A stretch of 57,496 nucleotides of DNA from an uncultured Pelagibacteraceae bacterium (GTDB lineage Bacteria; Pseudomonadota; Alphaproteobacteria; Pelagibacterales; Pelagibacteraceae), in assembly GCA_902520335.1 (NCBI GenBank), contig CABYNS010000006.1, positions 1 through 57,496 on the forward strand, written 5' to 3'. The position numbers and the translations under genes were made by a program. Of this stretch, positions 1 through 8,756 are shown piece by piece (positions within the stretch are counted from its first letter, which is position 1; the number at the start of each line of letters is the position of its first letter). The notes below the pieces were generated by a model that saw only the letters and a list, made by a program, of their open reading frames with translations, had not been told where the DNA came from and made no database searches.

Positions 1-395
1 CGGATGCAGTTATGATTGGCTCATTGTTTGCTGGAACAGATGAAGCACCAGGAAAACTTATAAAGAGAAATGGTAAACTATTTAAAAATTTTAGAGGTAT
101 GGGCTCAGTTGGTGCTATGAATAAGGGATCTGCTGATCGATACTTTCAATCAAAACAAAAAGATTCATCTAAATACGTGCCGGAGGGAGTAGAAGGATTT
201 GCAAAATATAAAGGCAAAGTTGATAATATAATTTTTAAATTAATTGGTGGATTAAGATCATCTATGGGATACTTAGGATCAAGACAAATTAAATATCTAA
301 GAGATAAACCACAATTTGTTAAAATAACTAAAGCTGGTTTTTACGAAAGTATGGTTCATAATGTTGATATAGTAAAAAGTGATAATAAATATTAA
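1..395 (+). CDS. guaB: IMP dehydrogenase, C-terminal part (5' end outside window)
   Basis: This is the last ~130 residues of IMP dehydrogenase, which oxidises IMP to XMP with NAD+ in GMP synthesis. The reading frame is open to the window edge (first full codon at position 3), so the start lies outside. The remaining part shows the family signatures DAVMIGSLFAGTDEAPGK, then RGMGSVGAM in the mobile flap, and VPEGVEG before the C-terminal helix region. The usual enzyme is ~490 residues, so about three quarters is missing. The stop codon overlaps the start of the TPR gene by one base, and guaA follows, giving a guaB-TPR-guaA order for the two enzymes of the GMP branch. The family call is certain. 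Confidence 0.95.
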   Translation, partial: DAVMIGSLFAGTDEAPGKLIKRNGKLFKNFRGMGSVGAMNKGSADRYFQSKQKDSSKYVPEGVEGFAKYKGKVDNIIFKLIGGLRSSMGYLGSRQIKYLRDKPQFVKITKAGFYESMVHNVDIVKSDNKY

Positions 396-832
396 TGACT
401 AAAATCTTTAAAATAACTATTCTTTTTTATTTTCTAATTAATATTTTTAATTTTTCTTTAGGTAGTGAAAATTTTTTTAATAAAGGCTTAGAATTATACA
501 ACAAGAAAAAGTTTGAGGATGCTCGATTTATGTTTGAAAGAAGCATTGTATTTAATCCAAAACACTCTAATTCATATTTATATTTAGCCAAAATTTACAA
601 TCAGGAAAAAAATCAAAAGAAGGAGGAAAAAAATCTAGAGGCAACTTTATTGATTGAACCAAATAATGAAGAAGCATTGTTAATGTTGATGAAAATAGCA
701 TTAGAAAAATCAAACTACTCTAAAGTAAAGAGTCTTTCAGAAGACTTTGTCAAAGTTTGCAAAAATTTATGTGATGAAAATAAAAGTATCTTAGATTCTT
801 TAGCAAACCTAGAACCCAAAAATGAGTCTTGA
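395..832 (+). CDS. Exported small TPR-repeat protein
   Basis: This 145-residue protein begins with a hydrophobic segment (residues ~5-24) that looks like a signal peptide or a single membrane anchor. Two or three degenerate TPR-like helical hairpins follow: residues ~28-60 with the pattern [20 protein letters not shown], and ~62-95. TPR modules mediate protein-protein contacts, and no catalytic motif is visible. It overlaps guaB by 1 nt and guaA by 11 nt, so it is translated from the same message as the guanine pathway enzymes. Nothing in its sequence links it to that pathway. The export prediction is inference; the partner is unknown. Confidence 0.7.
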   Translation: MTKIFKITILFYFLINIFNFSLGSENFFNKGLELYNKKKFEDARFMFERSIVFNPKHSNSYLYLAKIYNQEKNQKKEEKNLEATLLIEPNNEEALLMLMKIALEKSNYSKVKSLSEDFVKVCKNLCDENKSILDSLANLEPKNES

Positions 833-2372
833 TCAAAATTTGAATAAGATTTTAATTGTTGATTTTGGTTCACAATTTACACAGTTAATAGCAAGACGAG
901 TTAGAGAATTAGGAATTTTTTCTGAGATAGTAAGTCACAAAAAAATTAAAAGTAAAAATATCAATCACACGATCAAAGGTATTATTCTATCTGGTGGTCC
1001 TTTAAATGTTTATCAAATTAATAAATACTCCTTCGATAAAAAGATAATTCAAAAAGACGTTCCAGTTTTAGGCATTTGTTTTGGGCATCAAATAATATCT
1101 AAATTAAATGGTGGAAAAGTGAAACAATCTAAACATAGAGAGTTTGGTTTAGCTAATATTACAAAAAAAAATAATAGTCTTTTAATTAAAAAAAAAAAGT
1201 CAATTAAAGTTTGGATGAGTCACGCTGATCAAGTTTCAAAATTACCCAAAAATTTTAAGGTAATTGCCTCAAGCCAGAATTCTAAATTTGCAGTAGTTGA
1301 AAATAAATTTAAAAATTATTATGGAGTCCAATTTCATCCAGAGGTGACCCACACAGAAAATGGAAAAAAACTAATAAGTAATTTTATATTCTTAATATGT
1401 AAAATGAGAAAAAATTGGTCTTCTAAAGATCAAAAAATAAAATTGATAAAAGATGCAAGACAAATGGTAGGAAATAATAAAGTCATTTGTGCTTTATCCG
1501 GTGGAGTAGATAGTAGTGTAGTTGCACAATTATTAAATAAAGCCATTGGTAAAAATTTACACTGTATTTTTGTTAACACTGGGCTCTTAAGAAAGAATGA
1601 GGAAAAACAAGTTGTTGCAACATTTAAAAAAAAATTAAAGATTAATCTTACATACGTGAATGCTGAGAAAGAGTTTTTAAGAAAATTATCAAATATTTCA
1701 GATCCTGAAAAGAAAAGAAAGATAATAGGAAACTTATTTATAAAAATATTTGAGCGTTATGCCAAAAAAATTAAAAATGTAAAATTTTTGGCTCAAGGAA
1801 CTCTTTACCCTGACTTAATAGAAAGTAAATCAGTTACTGGTAGTCAAACATCGAAAATTAAATCTCACCATAATGTTGGAGGTCTACCCAAAAAAATGAA
1901 ACTTAAACTAGTAGAGCCATTAAAATTTTTATTCAAGGACGAGGTTAGGAAACTTGGATTAGAACTCAATTTAAGCAGAGAAATTATTTCTCGTCATCCT
2001 TTTCCAGGGCCTGGACTAGCAATACGAATGCCAGGAATAATAACCAAAGAAAAAATTAATATTTTAAAAGAAGCTGATCATTATTTTATTCAAGCTTTGA
2101 GAGATCACAATCTATATCATAAAATTTGGCAAGCTTATGCAGCTTTACTCCCAGTTAAAACAGTTGGCGTAATGGGTGATAATAGAACTTATGAATATTT
2201 GTGTTTGCTTAGAGCCATAACATCTGAAGATGGTATGACAGCAGATTTTTACGAATTTAAAAAATCATTTATACAAGAAATTTCAAATAAAATAGTGAAT
2301 AGTATTAGAGGGATTAATAGAGTAGTTTACGATATAACTTCGAAACCACCGAGTACAATTGAATTAGAGTAA
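822..2372 (+). CDS. guaA: GMP synthase (glutamine-hydrolysing)
   Basis: GMP synthase aminates XMP to GMP using glutamine and ATP in the cytoplasm. At 516 residues it has the normal length. The N-terminal class I amidotransferase domain (~8-195) shows the nucleophile Cys86 in LGICFGHQ and the His172/Glu174 pair in QFHPE. The ATP-pyrophosphatase domain follows with the P-loop SGGVDSS at 226-232. The C-terminal dimerisation domain carries [11 protein letters not shown] and ends in PPSTIELE; many homologues end in IEWE, so one residue is changed. The start overlaps the preceding TPR gene by 11 nt, and panB begins at the very next base after the stop. The call is secure. Confidence 0.97.
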   Translation: MSLDQNLNKILIVDFGSQFTQLIARRVRELGIFSEIVSHKKIKSKNINHTIKGIILSGGPLNVYQINKYSFDKKIIQKDVPVLGICFGHQIISKLNGGKVKQSKHREFGLANITKKNNSLLIKKKKSIKVWMSHADQVSKLPKNFKVIASSQNSKFAVVENKFKNYYGVQFHPEVTHTENGKKLISNFIFLICKMRKNWSSKDQKIKLIKDARQMVGNNKVICALSGGVDSSVVAQLLNKAIGKNLHCIFVNTGLLRKNEEKQVVATFKKKLKINLTYVNAEKEFLRKLSNISDPEKKRKIIGNLFIKIFERYAKKIKNVKFLAQGTLYPDLIESKSVTGSQTSKIKSHHNVGGLPKKMKLKLVEPLKFLFKDEVRKLGLELNLSREIISRHPFPGPGLAIRMPGIITKEKINILKEADHYFIQALRDHNLYHKIWQAYAALLPVKTVGVMGDNRTYEYLCLLRAITSEDGMTADFYEFKKSFIQEISNKIVNSIRGINRVVYDITSKPPSTIELE

Positions 2373-3161
2373 ATGAATAAAAAGATTAAAAAAATTCTTA
2401 ATAAAAAGAATAAATCAAAAATTATTTGTCTTACAGCATACTCCAAAAATGTTGCCACAATACTTGATAAACATTGTGATTTAGTATTGGTTGGGGACTC
2501 ATTAGGATCAGTTTTGTATAACTTTAAGACCACTAAGCAAGTAACATTAGAGACTATGATTAGTCATTCTAAAAGTGTCAGACTTGGTATCAAGAAATCA
2601 TTAATGGTTGTTGATATGCCTTATAATACATATCGAAATCCAAGCGAGGCTTTGAAGAATTCAAAGTTAGTTATGAAAGAAACTAAATGTGATGCTGTCA
2701 AATTAGAGGGAGGAAAAAAGATAATTCCCATGGTTAAAAGATTGGTAAAAAATAAAATACCTGTGATGGGACATGTTGGAATATTACCTCAGACAGACAA
2801 AAAATTTACTTTTAAAGGAAAGAAACTTGCAGAAAGTAAGAGGTTATTAAATGATACTAAACTTTTAGAAAATGCTGGAGTTTTTTCAATTGTGTTAGAA
2901 TGTGTAGAAACAAAGTTATCAAAGAAAATTTCCAACCATATTAATATACCAACAATAGGGATTGGTTCCTCAGTTAATTGCGATGGTCAAGTTTTAGTAA
3001 TAGATGATTTAATTGGTTTAAGTCAAAGCAAATTAAAATTTGTAAAAAAATTTGTTGATATCACAAAATTGATCGAAAATGGTGTGAAAAAATTTAAATC
3101 TGAAGTATTAAAAAAACAATTTCCTAAAGCCAAACATTCTTTTTCCTATGAAACTAAATAA
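2373..3161 (+). CDS. panB: 3-methyl-2-oxobutanoate hydroxymethyltransferase
   Basis: PanB transfers a hydroxymethyl group from 5,10-methylene-THF to 2-oxoisovalerate, giving ketopantoate, the first step of pantothenate synthesis. The 262-residue protein has the expected length and the TIM-barrel signatures: LVGDSLGSVLYN and VVDMPYNTY with the metal-binding Asp residues, VKLEGG, and GHVGILPQ. The start directly abuts the guaA stop. The last 14 nt overlap the next gene, so it is probably translated as part of the same message. It consumes methylene-THF, the folate species fed by the methylamine region further along; a functional link is only inference. No panC is present in the window. Confidence 0.95.
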   Translation: MNKKIKKILNKKNKSKIICLTAYSKNVATILDKHCDLVLVGDSLGSVLYNFKTTKQVTLETMISHSKSVRLGIKKSLMVVDMPYNTYRNPSEALKNSKLVMKETKCDAVKLEGGKKIIPMVKRLVKNKIPVMGHVGILPQTDKKFTFKGKKLAESKRLLNDTKLLENAGVFSIVLECVETKLSKKISNHINIPTIGIGSSVNCDGQVLVIDDLIGLSQSKLKFVKKFVDITKLIENGVKKFKSEVLKKQFPKAKHSFSYETK

Positions 3162-3891
3162 GATAGAACCAAAATTTATTAAAAAAAATAATCCAAGAAT
3201 AGGTTTAATAACTTTAGCTAGTGATTTTAGAATTGAAAAAGATTTTAATGATATAATTTATGGAAAAGACATAGATTTATATTCGAATAGAATAAATTGT
3301 TACAATCCTCTTACTAACGAAACTTTGAAAAAGATGGCAGATGATATTCCCGGAGTAACCAAAAATATTTTGCCAGATCAAAAATTAGATTGTGTTGCTT
3401 ATGGATGCACATCAGGAACTATTGCTGCAGGTTATCAGTCGATCTATGAAAAAGTAAATTTAGCAAAACCTAATACCAAAGTAACAACACCTATTACTTC
3501 TGCTATAAATGCTCTTAAAACACTTAAGATAAATAAGGTATCAATATTTACTCCATATACTGATGAGATTAATCAATCAGTTATCAATTATTTCAAAAAT
3601 GAAAAAATAGAAATTTCTGAATTATCTTATTTTGATATAGCTTCTGATTTAGATATAGGCAAAGTTGATCCACAACATTTATTTGATGTGTTGGTTAAAC
3701 AAGATTTATCAAATAGTGATGCGTTGTTTGTGTCATGCACCGCACTCCCAGTATTATCAATTATAAATGACATCGAAAAAAAACTAGGCAAGGTAATATT
3801 ATCAAGTAATCAAACTTTAATTTGGGACACACTTAAACAAATTGATAATCAAAATAAGGTTGATGGTTATGGGGTGTTGTTTAATAATTAG
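3148..3891 (+). CDS. Asp/Glu-racemase-superfamily protein, EutA-like
   Basis: A 247-residue member of the superfamily that includes maleate cis-trans isomerase, arylmalonate decarboxylase and the ectoine-utilisation protein EutA. The two expected cysteines are present: Cys87 in AYGCTSGT and Cys197 in SCTALPVL, which suggests two-base proton transfer or decarboxylation chemistry on a carboxylic acid. It overlaps panB by 14 nt and is followed 3 nt later by an ectoine-hydrolase-like M24 protein. This pairing resembles the eutA/eutD neighbours of ectoine-degradation operons. EutA itself has no settled reaction. The superfamily is clear, but the substrate is not. Maleate isomerase or another amino-acid racemase would be alternatives. 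Confidence 0.75.
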   Translation: MKLNKIEPKFIKKNNPRIGLITLASDFRIEKDFNDIIYGKDIDLYSNRINCYNPLTNETLKKMADDIPGVTKNILPDQKLDCVAYGCTSGTIAAGYQSIYEKVNLAKPNTKVTTPITSAINALKTLKINKVSIFTPYTDEINQSVINYFKNEKIEISELSYFDIASDLDIGKVDPQHLFDVLVKQDLSNSDALFVSCTALPVLSIINDIEKKLGKVILSSNQTLIWDTLKQIDNQNKVDGYGVLFNN

Positions 3892-3894
3892 TTG

Positions 3895-5064
3895 ATGAAT
3901 TTTTCAATTGAAGAATATAAATCTAGATTAAAAAAAATTCAAAGCTCAATGCAAGATAAAGGAATTGAGATTTTGATTTCACAAGATCCTTCAAATATGA
4001 ATTATCTTACAGGTTATGATGCGTGGTCTTTCTATTATGCTCAATGTGTGATTGTTCATGCAAATGCTGAAGAACCAATTTGCTTTGTAAGAGATCAAGA
4101 TGCTGGTGGTGCTTATATTAAAACTTATTTGAAAGATGAAAGTATAATTAAGTACCATGAGAAATATATTCATACCTGGCCGCTACATCCTTACGATGCC
4201 TTAGTTGATTTATTTAAGGAAAAAAAATGGGATAAATTATCCATAGGCGTTGAAATGGATAGTCATTATTTTACTGCTTATTGTTATGAAAAAATAAAAA
4301 AAGGGTTACCCAATGCAAAATTGTTAGATAGCAAACGATTAGTAAATTGGGTTAGGCTTGTTAAGTCAGATGCTGAAATAGAATATATGAAAGCAGCTGC
4401 ACAAATTACTCAATTAGGTATGAAAAAAGCTTTTGAAGTAATAAATCCAGGTGTAAGACAATGTGATGCTGTTTCAGAAATATGGGCGTCACTTGTGAAA
4501 GGTACCTCAGAATATGGTGGGGATTATGCTTCAATAGTGCCAATGCTACCAACCGGAAAAGGAACTTCTGCATCCCATCTAACCTGGACGGAAGATAAAT
4601 TTGTCGAAGGTGAAGCGACAATTATAGAAATATCTGGTGTTAATAAAAAGTATCATTGTCCAATGGCTAGAACAGTTTTACTTGGAGACCCTGATCAAAA
4701 AAAAATTGATACCATGAAAAAAACTAACGAGGCACTTCAAGCGGGCATTGATCAAGTTAAAGCAGGAAATACAGCTGATGATGTTGCACAAGCATTTTGG
4801 AGGATATTAGATAAATATAAAATAGAAAAAACTTCAAGGACTGGTTATTCAATTGGGATAGGTTATCCACCTGATTGGGGTGAACATACTTTAAATATCT
4901 CAAAAGGTGACAAAACATTATTAGAACCCAATGTTACTTTTCATATGATTGCAGTAATGCAATTTGGAAATTGGGGAGTTGAAGCGTCAGAAGCTATTAG
5001 AGTAACTGATAAAGGATCGGAATTATTTTGTAATTTTTCAAAAGAACTTCACGTTAAAAGCTAA
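3895..5064 (+). CDS. M24-family hydrolase, ectoine hydrolase (DoeA/EutD)-like
   Basis: A 389-residue pita-bread-fold (M24) protein. Its N-terminal half has the creatinase-type domain with DPSNMNYLTGYDAWSFY, a stretch very like DoeA/EutD, which opens the ring of ectoine to N-acetyl-diaminobutyrate. In the C-terminal half the metal-binding aspartates of true M24 aminopeptidases are replaced: EISGVNKKYHCPMARTV has Glu245 and a Pro where ligands normally sit. This agrees with the metal-independent ectoine hydrolases rather than Xaa-Pro peptidases. ATG 3895 is preferred over TTG 3892, which directly follows the upstream stop. The EutA-like neighbour and the downstream ABC transporter suggest a small-molecule uptake and hydrolysis unit. 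No DoeB is present nearby, so the true substrate is open. Confidence 0.75.
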   Translation: MNFSIEEYKSRLKKIQSSMQDKGIEILISQDPSNMNYLTGYDAWSFYYAQCVIVHANAEEPICFVRDQDAGGAYIKTYLKDESIIKYHEKYIHTWPLHPYDALVDLFKEKKWDKLSIGVEMDSHYFTAYCYEKIKKGLPNAKLLDSKRLVNWVRLVKSDAEIEYMKAAAQITQLGMKKAFEVINPGVRQCDAVSEIWASLVKGTSEYGGDYASIVPMLPTGKGTSASHLTWTEDKFVEGEATIIEISGVNKKYHCPMARTVLLGDPDQKKIDTMKKTNEALQAGIDQVKAGNTADDVAQAFWRILDKYKIEKTSRTGYSIGIGYPPDWGEHTLNISKGDKTLLEPNVTFHMIAVMQFGNWGVEASEAIRVTDKGSELFCNFSKELHVKS

Positions 5065-5115
5065 TTATTAAAGGTTGATATTTATTTCTACAAATGTTTT
5101 AAAGTTGCTTAAATT

Positions 5116-6201
5116 ATGGCTTCAAAAAAAGATTTCGTTAAATTTGATAAAGTCGATAAAAGCTATGACGGTAAAGTCTTAGTTGTTAAAGATCTTCAAT
5201 TAGATATTGCTGAGGGAGAATTTATTACAATGTTGGGACCCTCTGGCTCTGGTAAAACAACTTGCTTGATGATGTTAGCTGGTTTCGAAACTCCGACTAA
5301 CGGTGAAATTTATTTAGATGGTAAAGCTATATCTAGTATTCCCCCTCACAAAAGAGGAATTGGAATGGTGTTTCAAAATTATGCTTTGTTCCCACATATG
5401 ACTGTTTATGAAAATTTAGCTTTTCCATTGAGAGTAAGAAAAATTCCAAAAGATGAGGCTGATAAAAAAATTGATAAGGCATTATCAATGGTATCCCTAC
5501 AAGGTTTTGCTGCAAGGATGCCGGGTCAATTGTCTGGTGGACAACAACAAAGAGTAGCGGTAGCAAGATCATTGGTGTTTGATCCACAATTAGTTTTAAT
5601 GGATGAACCTTTAGGTGCTTTAGATAAAAATTTAAGAGAAAGTATGCAATATGAGATTAAACATATTCATGAAAGTATTGGTGTGACAGTTGTTTATGTT
5701 ACCCATGATCAAAGTGAGGCTTTAACGATGTCCAATCGTATTGCGGTATTCAATGATGGAAAAGTTCAACAGCTCTCAAGTCCTGATGAATTATATGAGA
5801 AACCAGTAAATTCATTTGTTGCTGAGTTCATTGGAGAGAATAATACTTTTGGTGGAGAAGTTTCTGATATCTCTGGTGGGAAGTGCAAAGTTAAATTGGC
5901 AAATGCAGAAATACTTGCAAATCCAATTTCAGTGAAAGGTAAAGGAGAAAGAACTACCGTTTCTTTAAGACCTGAAAGAGCGTTAATCAATCCAAGTACA
6001 AAAATGGACAATCTTCACAAAGGAAAAATTGAAGAAGTTATTTATCATGGTGACCATACAAGGGTAAGAATAAATCTTTTAGGTAACCCAGAGTTTATTT
6101 TAAAAGTTCCAAATAGTTCATCTAACCTAGATATCAAACTTGGCAACGAGATTAATATCGGGTGGAACAGTGATGACGCTCGGGCACTTGACCCAAAATA
6201 A
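5116..6201 (+). CDS. potA: ABC transporter ATPase, polyamine (PotA) type
   Basis: The cytoplasmic ATPase that powers the importer encoded just downstream. The 361-residue protein shows Walker A GPSGSGKTT (41-49), the ABC signature LSGGQQQRV (139-147), Walker B ending LMDEP (161-165) with the D-loop GALDK, and the switch His197 in YVTHDQ. A TOBE-type regulatory domain fills the C-terminus (~280-360). The order ATPase, binding protein, two permeases is typical of the spermidine/putrescine/2-aminoethylphosphonate class. Members of this class also move opines and other amines, so polyamine specificity is an inference. The start is ATG after a 51-nt gap from the M24 gene. Confidence 0.85.
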   Translation: MASKKDFVKFDKVDKSYDGKVLVVKDLQLDIAEGEFITMLGPSGSGKTTCLMMLAGFETPTNGEIYLDGKAISSIPPHKRGIGMVFQNYALFPHMTVYENLAFPLRVRKIPKDEADKKIDKALSMVSLQGFAARMPGQLSGGQQQRVAVARSLVFDPQLVLMDEPLGALDKNLRESMQYEIKHIHESIGVTVVYVTHDQSEALTMSNRIAVFNDGKVQQLSSPDELYEKPVNSFVAEFIGENNTFGGEVSDISGGKCKVKLANAEILANPISVKGKGERTTVSLRPERALINPSTKMDNLHKGKIEEVIYHGDHTRVRINLLGNPEFILKVPNSSSNLDIKLGNEINIGWNSDDARALDPK

Positions 6202-6240
6202 ACAATCCACAATTATTGTATAATCACACAAAAAGGGCTG

Positions 6241-6269
6241 TTGACTCTCTTCTCTGAAGTTGTTTTAAT
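6241..6269 (+). promoter_or_regulatory. Predicted sigma-70 promoter of the binding-protein gene
   Basis: TTGACT (6241-6246) and TTTAAT (6264-6269) are separated by 17 nt and lie ~30 nt upstream of the binding-protein start. Transcription would begin near 6276 and give a short leader containing the palindrome CGTTTAAACG (6281-6290) and a strong GGAGG ribosome site (6290-6294). The gene can therefore be transcribed independently of the upstream ATPase gene. This is a pattern match only. Confidence 0.5.
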
Positions 6270-6298
6270 TAGTTTTTAAACGTTTAAACGGAGGAAAA

Positions 6299-7426
6299 AT
6301 GAAAAAACTAAGTAAAATATTACTAGCTATTTCTTTTGTACTTTCACTAACTACTTCAGCATTTGCAACAACAGTAACTGCAGTGTCTTGGGGTGGGGCT
6401 TATACTGAGTCTCAAAAGTTAGGTTATGGTGATCCTACTGCTAAAAAACTAGGCATTAACATTGCTTGGGTTGATTATTCAGGTGGTTTATCAGAAATCA
6501 AAGCACAAAAAGAAGCTGGAAAGATCACGTGGGATATAATCGACGTGTTCGCAATGGATACTATCACTGGATGTGATGAAGGATTATTTGTTGAATTTGA
6601 TTTTGACAAAGACTTCCCACCAGCTCCAGATGGAACTCCAGCAAGTAAAGATTTCTTTACTGCAATGCCAAGTAAATGTGCTGTAGGAAATATTTTATAT
6701 TCTTGGAACTACGCTTATAACACTAATAATGTTAAGGGTACTCCAAAGACTATCAAAGATTTCTTTAACACAAAGAAATTCCCTGGAAAAAGAGCTATCT
6801 ACAAAAGTGCTCTAACTAATTTAGAGATCGCTTTAGCTGCAGATGGTATTAAGCCAGGTAAAGGCGGAGCAAAAATCTACAAAGCTTTAGAAACAGAAAA
6901 AGGTGTTGAAAGAGCAATGAACAAGATCAAAGAATTATGTACAGATCCAAAAGGTGGATGTGTATTTTGGTCTGCAGGTGCTCAACCACCAGAACTGTTA
7001 GTATCAGGTGAAGTAGTAATGGCTACTGGTTGGAATGGTAGATTCTTCAATGCTGAAATTGGAGAAGGTGCACCAATCAAACAAGTTTGGGATGGCCAAG
7101 GTCTTGACTACGAATATTTCGTACAAGTTAAAGGTGGACCAAACGATGCTAATGGTATGGCTAAAAAAGCTTTAGCTATGATGACTAGTTCTGAAATGTT
7201 AGCAGGAAGTGCTAAATACATTGCATATGCTCCTTGGAGAAAATCTTCAATTGGTATTATGGAAAAAGGTGAGCCTTGGTATAAAGATGGTAAGACTAAT
7301 ATGGTACCACAAATGCCAACTGCACCGGCTAACACTAAAAACTACTTCCTAGTAGATCCACTTTTCTGGGCTGATAACGGAACAGAGCTTGGTGAAAAAT
7401 GGGAAGCTATGAAAGCTGGTCTATAA
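6299..7426 (+). CDS. potD: Periplasmic solute-binding protein, polyamine/opine (PotD) type
   Basis: Binding protein that captures the substrate for the importer. The 375-residue precursor has a clear signal peptide (1-23, ending TSAFA) and begins its mature part with TTVTAVSWGGAY. WGGAY-type starts are characteristic of the spermidine/putrescine-binding-like group. The protein has few indels relative to that family and ends at the usual length. It has an unusually strong GGAGG ribosome site for this genome, its own predicted promoter and a strong hairpin after the stop. All three fit the high expression expected of a SAR11 binding protein. Which amine, opine or zwitterion is bound cannot be read from the sequence; the ectoine-hydrolase-like neighbour is one clue. 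Confidence 0.85.
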   Translation: MKKLSKILLAISFVLSLTTSAFATTVTAVSWGGAYTESQKLGYGDPTAKKLGINIAWVDYSGGLSEIKAQKEAGKITWDIIDVFAMDTITGCDEGLFVEFDFDKDFPPAPDGTPASKDFFTAMPSKCAVGNILYSWNYAYNTNNVKGTPKTIKDFFNTKKFPGKRAIYKSALTNLEIALAADGIKPGKGGAKIYKALETEKGVERAMNKIKELCTDPKGGCVFWSAGAQPPELLVSGEVVMATGWNGRFFNAEIGEGAPIKQVWDGQGLDYEYFVQVKGGPNDANGMAKKALAMMTSSEMLAGSAKYIAYAPWRKSSIGIMEKGEPWYKDGKTNMVPQMPTAPANTKNYFLVDPLFWADNGTELGEKWEAMKAGL

Positions 7427-7463
7427 TTTAAGTTTTATTAAACTTAATTATATATTATAATTT

Positions 7464-7494
7464 AAGGGCGGTTATTTATAACCGCCCTTTTTTA
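7464..7494 (+). terminator. Intrinsic terminator or attenuator after the binding-protein gene
   Basis: A perfect 10-bp stem (7464-7473 with 7480-7489), arms AAGGGCGGTT and AACCGCCCTT, has a 6-nt loop and is followed by a run of T. It is unusually GC-rich for this sequence. It lies between the binding-protein gene and the permease genes, so it probably stops most transcripts or protects their 3' end, keeping binding protein in excess over permeases. Confidence 0.85.
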
Positions 7495-7497
7495 TTT

Positions 7498-8751
7498 ATG
7501 AGTTCAGAAACAAAACAGATTTTAACTACAGATGGAATACCTTTAGAGGTAAGTCTAAAGAAAGCAGAAAGAAAAAATAAGATTAAAGCTTTCTTGCTTG
7601 TTGCTCCTTTATTATTTTTCTTAATTATCACCTATGTCTTTCCAATAGGAGACATGCTGTTTAGAAGTGTTGATGATAAGATGGTAACTCAAATGCTTCC
7701 AAAAACTTTTAAAGCAATGGAAAATTGGGATGGACAAGAGTTACCCGAGGAAGAAGTTTTCGCAGCTTTTCATGAGGACTTTATAAAACTAGTTGAAGAT
7801 AAACGAGAAGGTAAACTATCTACTCAATTAAATTACACAAAGAACGGCTTTAAAAGCATTATTAAAAAATTAAGAAGAGCATCTAAAAAATTCGAAGAGG
7901 GAAATTATAAAGAACAAATAATGTCAGTACATAAAAGATGGGCTGATGTTGAGTACTGGAGAGCAATTCAAAGAAGAGCTCCTGAATTTACAGGTCAAAA
8001 ATATCTAAAAGGAATGGATATGTATGTAAATGAGGAAGGGAAAATAGTAAGCGTTAGTGAGGATAGGAGAATTCATAGAGTGTTGTGGTTAAGAACTTTG
8101 GAGATAGCATTCTTTGTAACGGTCTTTTGTTTTTTGATGGCTTATCCAATTGCTCATTTGTTAGCTACTTTGCCAATGAAATATAGTAACTTATTAATGA
8201 TCTGTGTGCTGCTTCCGTTTTGGACTTCATTACTTGTAAGAACTGCCAGCTGGATGATTTTGTTACAACAACAAGGTATCGTAAATGATTTCTTTGTTGG
8301 AATAGGATTGGTGGCTGACGATAACAGACCTGAAATGATGTATAATAAGACTGGAAGTTATGTAGCAATGACACAAATCTTGCTGCCATTTATGGTGCTA
8401 CCACTATACAGTGTCATGAAAACTATTTCACCAAGCTTAATGAGAGCTGGAAAATCATTAGGTGGAACACCATTTGTTGCATTTTGGAAAGTTTATTTTC
8501 CACTGACTATCCCTGGAATAGGAGCAGGTTGCTTACTAGTATTCATTTTAGCGATTGGTTATTACATTACTCCAGCTTTAGTTGGTGGTGCATCTGGAAC
8601 TTTGATTAGTAACCAGATCGCCTTTCATATGAAAAGTACCCTAGACTGGAGTTTTGCATCTGCAATGGGATTAATGTTGTTAACTGGGGTATTAGTGATT
8701 TATTGGCTTTATAACAAAATAGTTGGAATTGATAATATTAAATTAGGATAA
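7498..8751 (+). CDS. potB: ABC transporter permease 1 (PotB-like) with a large insert
   Basis: Inner-membrane permease subunit, 417 residues. A first membrane helix (~31-54) is followed by a long charged segment (~55-195) before the remaining five helices (starting ~197, 230, 290, 340 and 385). The ATPase-contacting EAA loop appears as LMRAGKSLGGTPFVAFWKV. PotB/opine permeases are usually ~280-310 residues, and the excess is this K/E-rich insert, which topology places in the periplasm. The start is an ATG 3 nt after the terminator's T run, and I see no clear ribosome site. The next permease follows 5 nt after its stop, so the two are co-translated and probably form the heterodimeric channel. 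Confidence 0.85.
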   Translation: MSSETKQILTTDGIPLEVSLKKAERKNKIKAFLLVAPLLFFLIITYVFPIGDMLFRSVDDKMVTQMLPKTFKAMENWDGQELPEEEVFAAFHEDFIKLVEDKREGKLSTQLNYTKNGFKSIIKKLRRASKKFEEGNYKEQIMSVHKRWADVEYWRAIQRRAPEFTGQKYLKGMDMYVNEEGKIVSVSEDRRIHRVLWLRTLEIAFFVTVFCFLMAYPIAHLLATLPMKYSNLLMICVLLPFWTSLLVRTASWMILLQQQGIVNDFFVGIGLVADDNRPEMMYNKTGSYVAMTQILLPFMVLPLYSVMKTISPSLMRAGKSLGGTPFVAFWKVYFPLTIPGIGAGCLLVFILAIGYYITPALVGGASGTLISNQIAFHMKSTLDWSFASAMGLMLLTGVLVIYWLYNKIVGIDNIKLG

Positions 8752-8756
8752 TTAAG

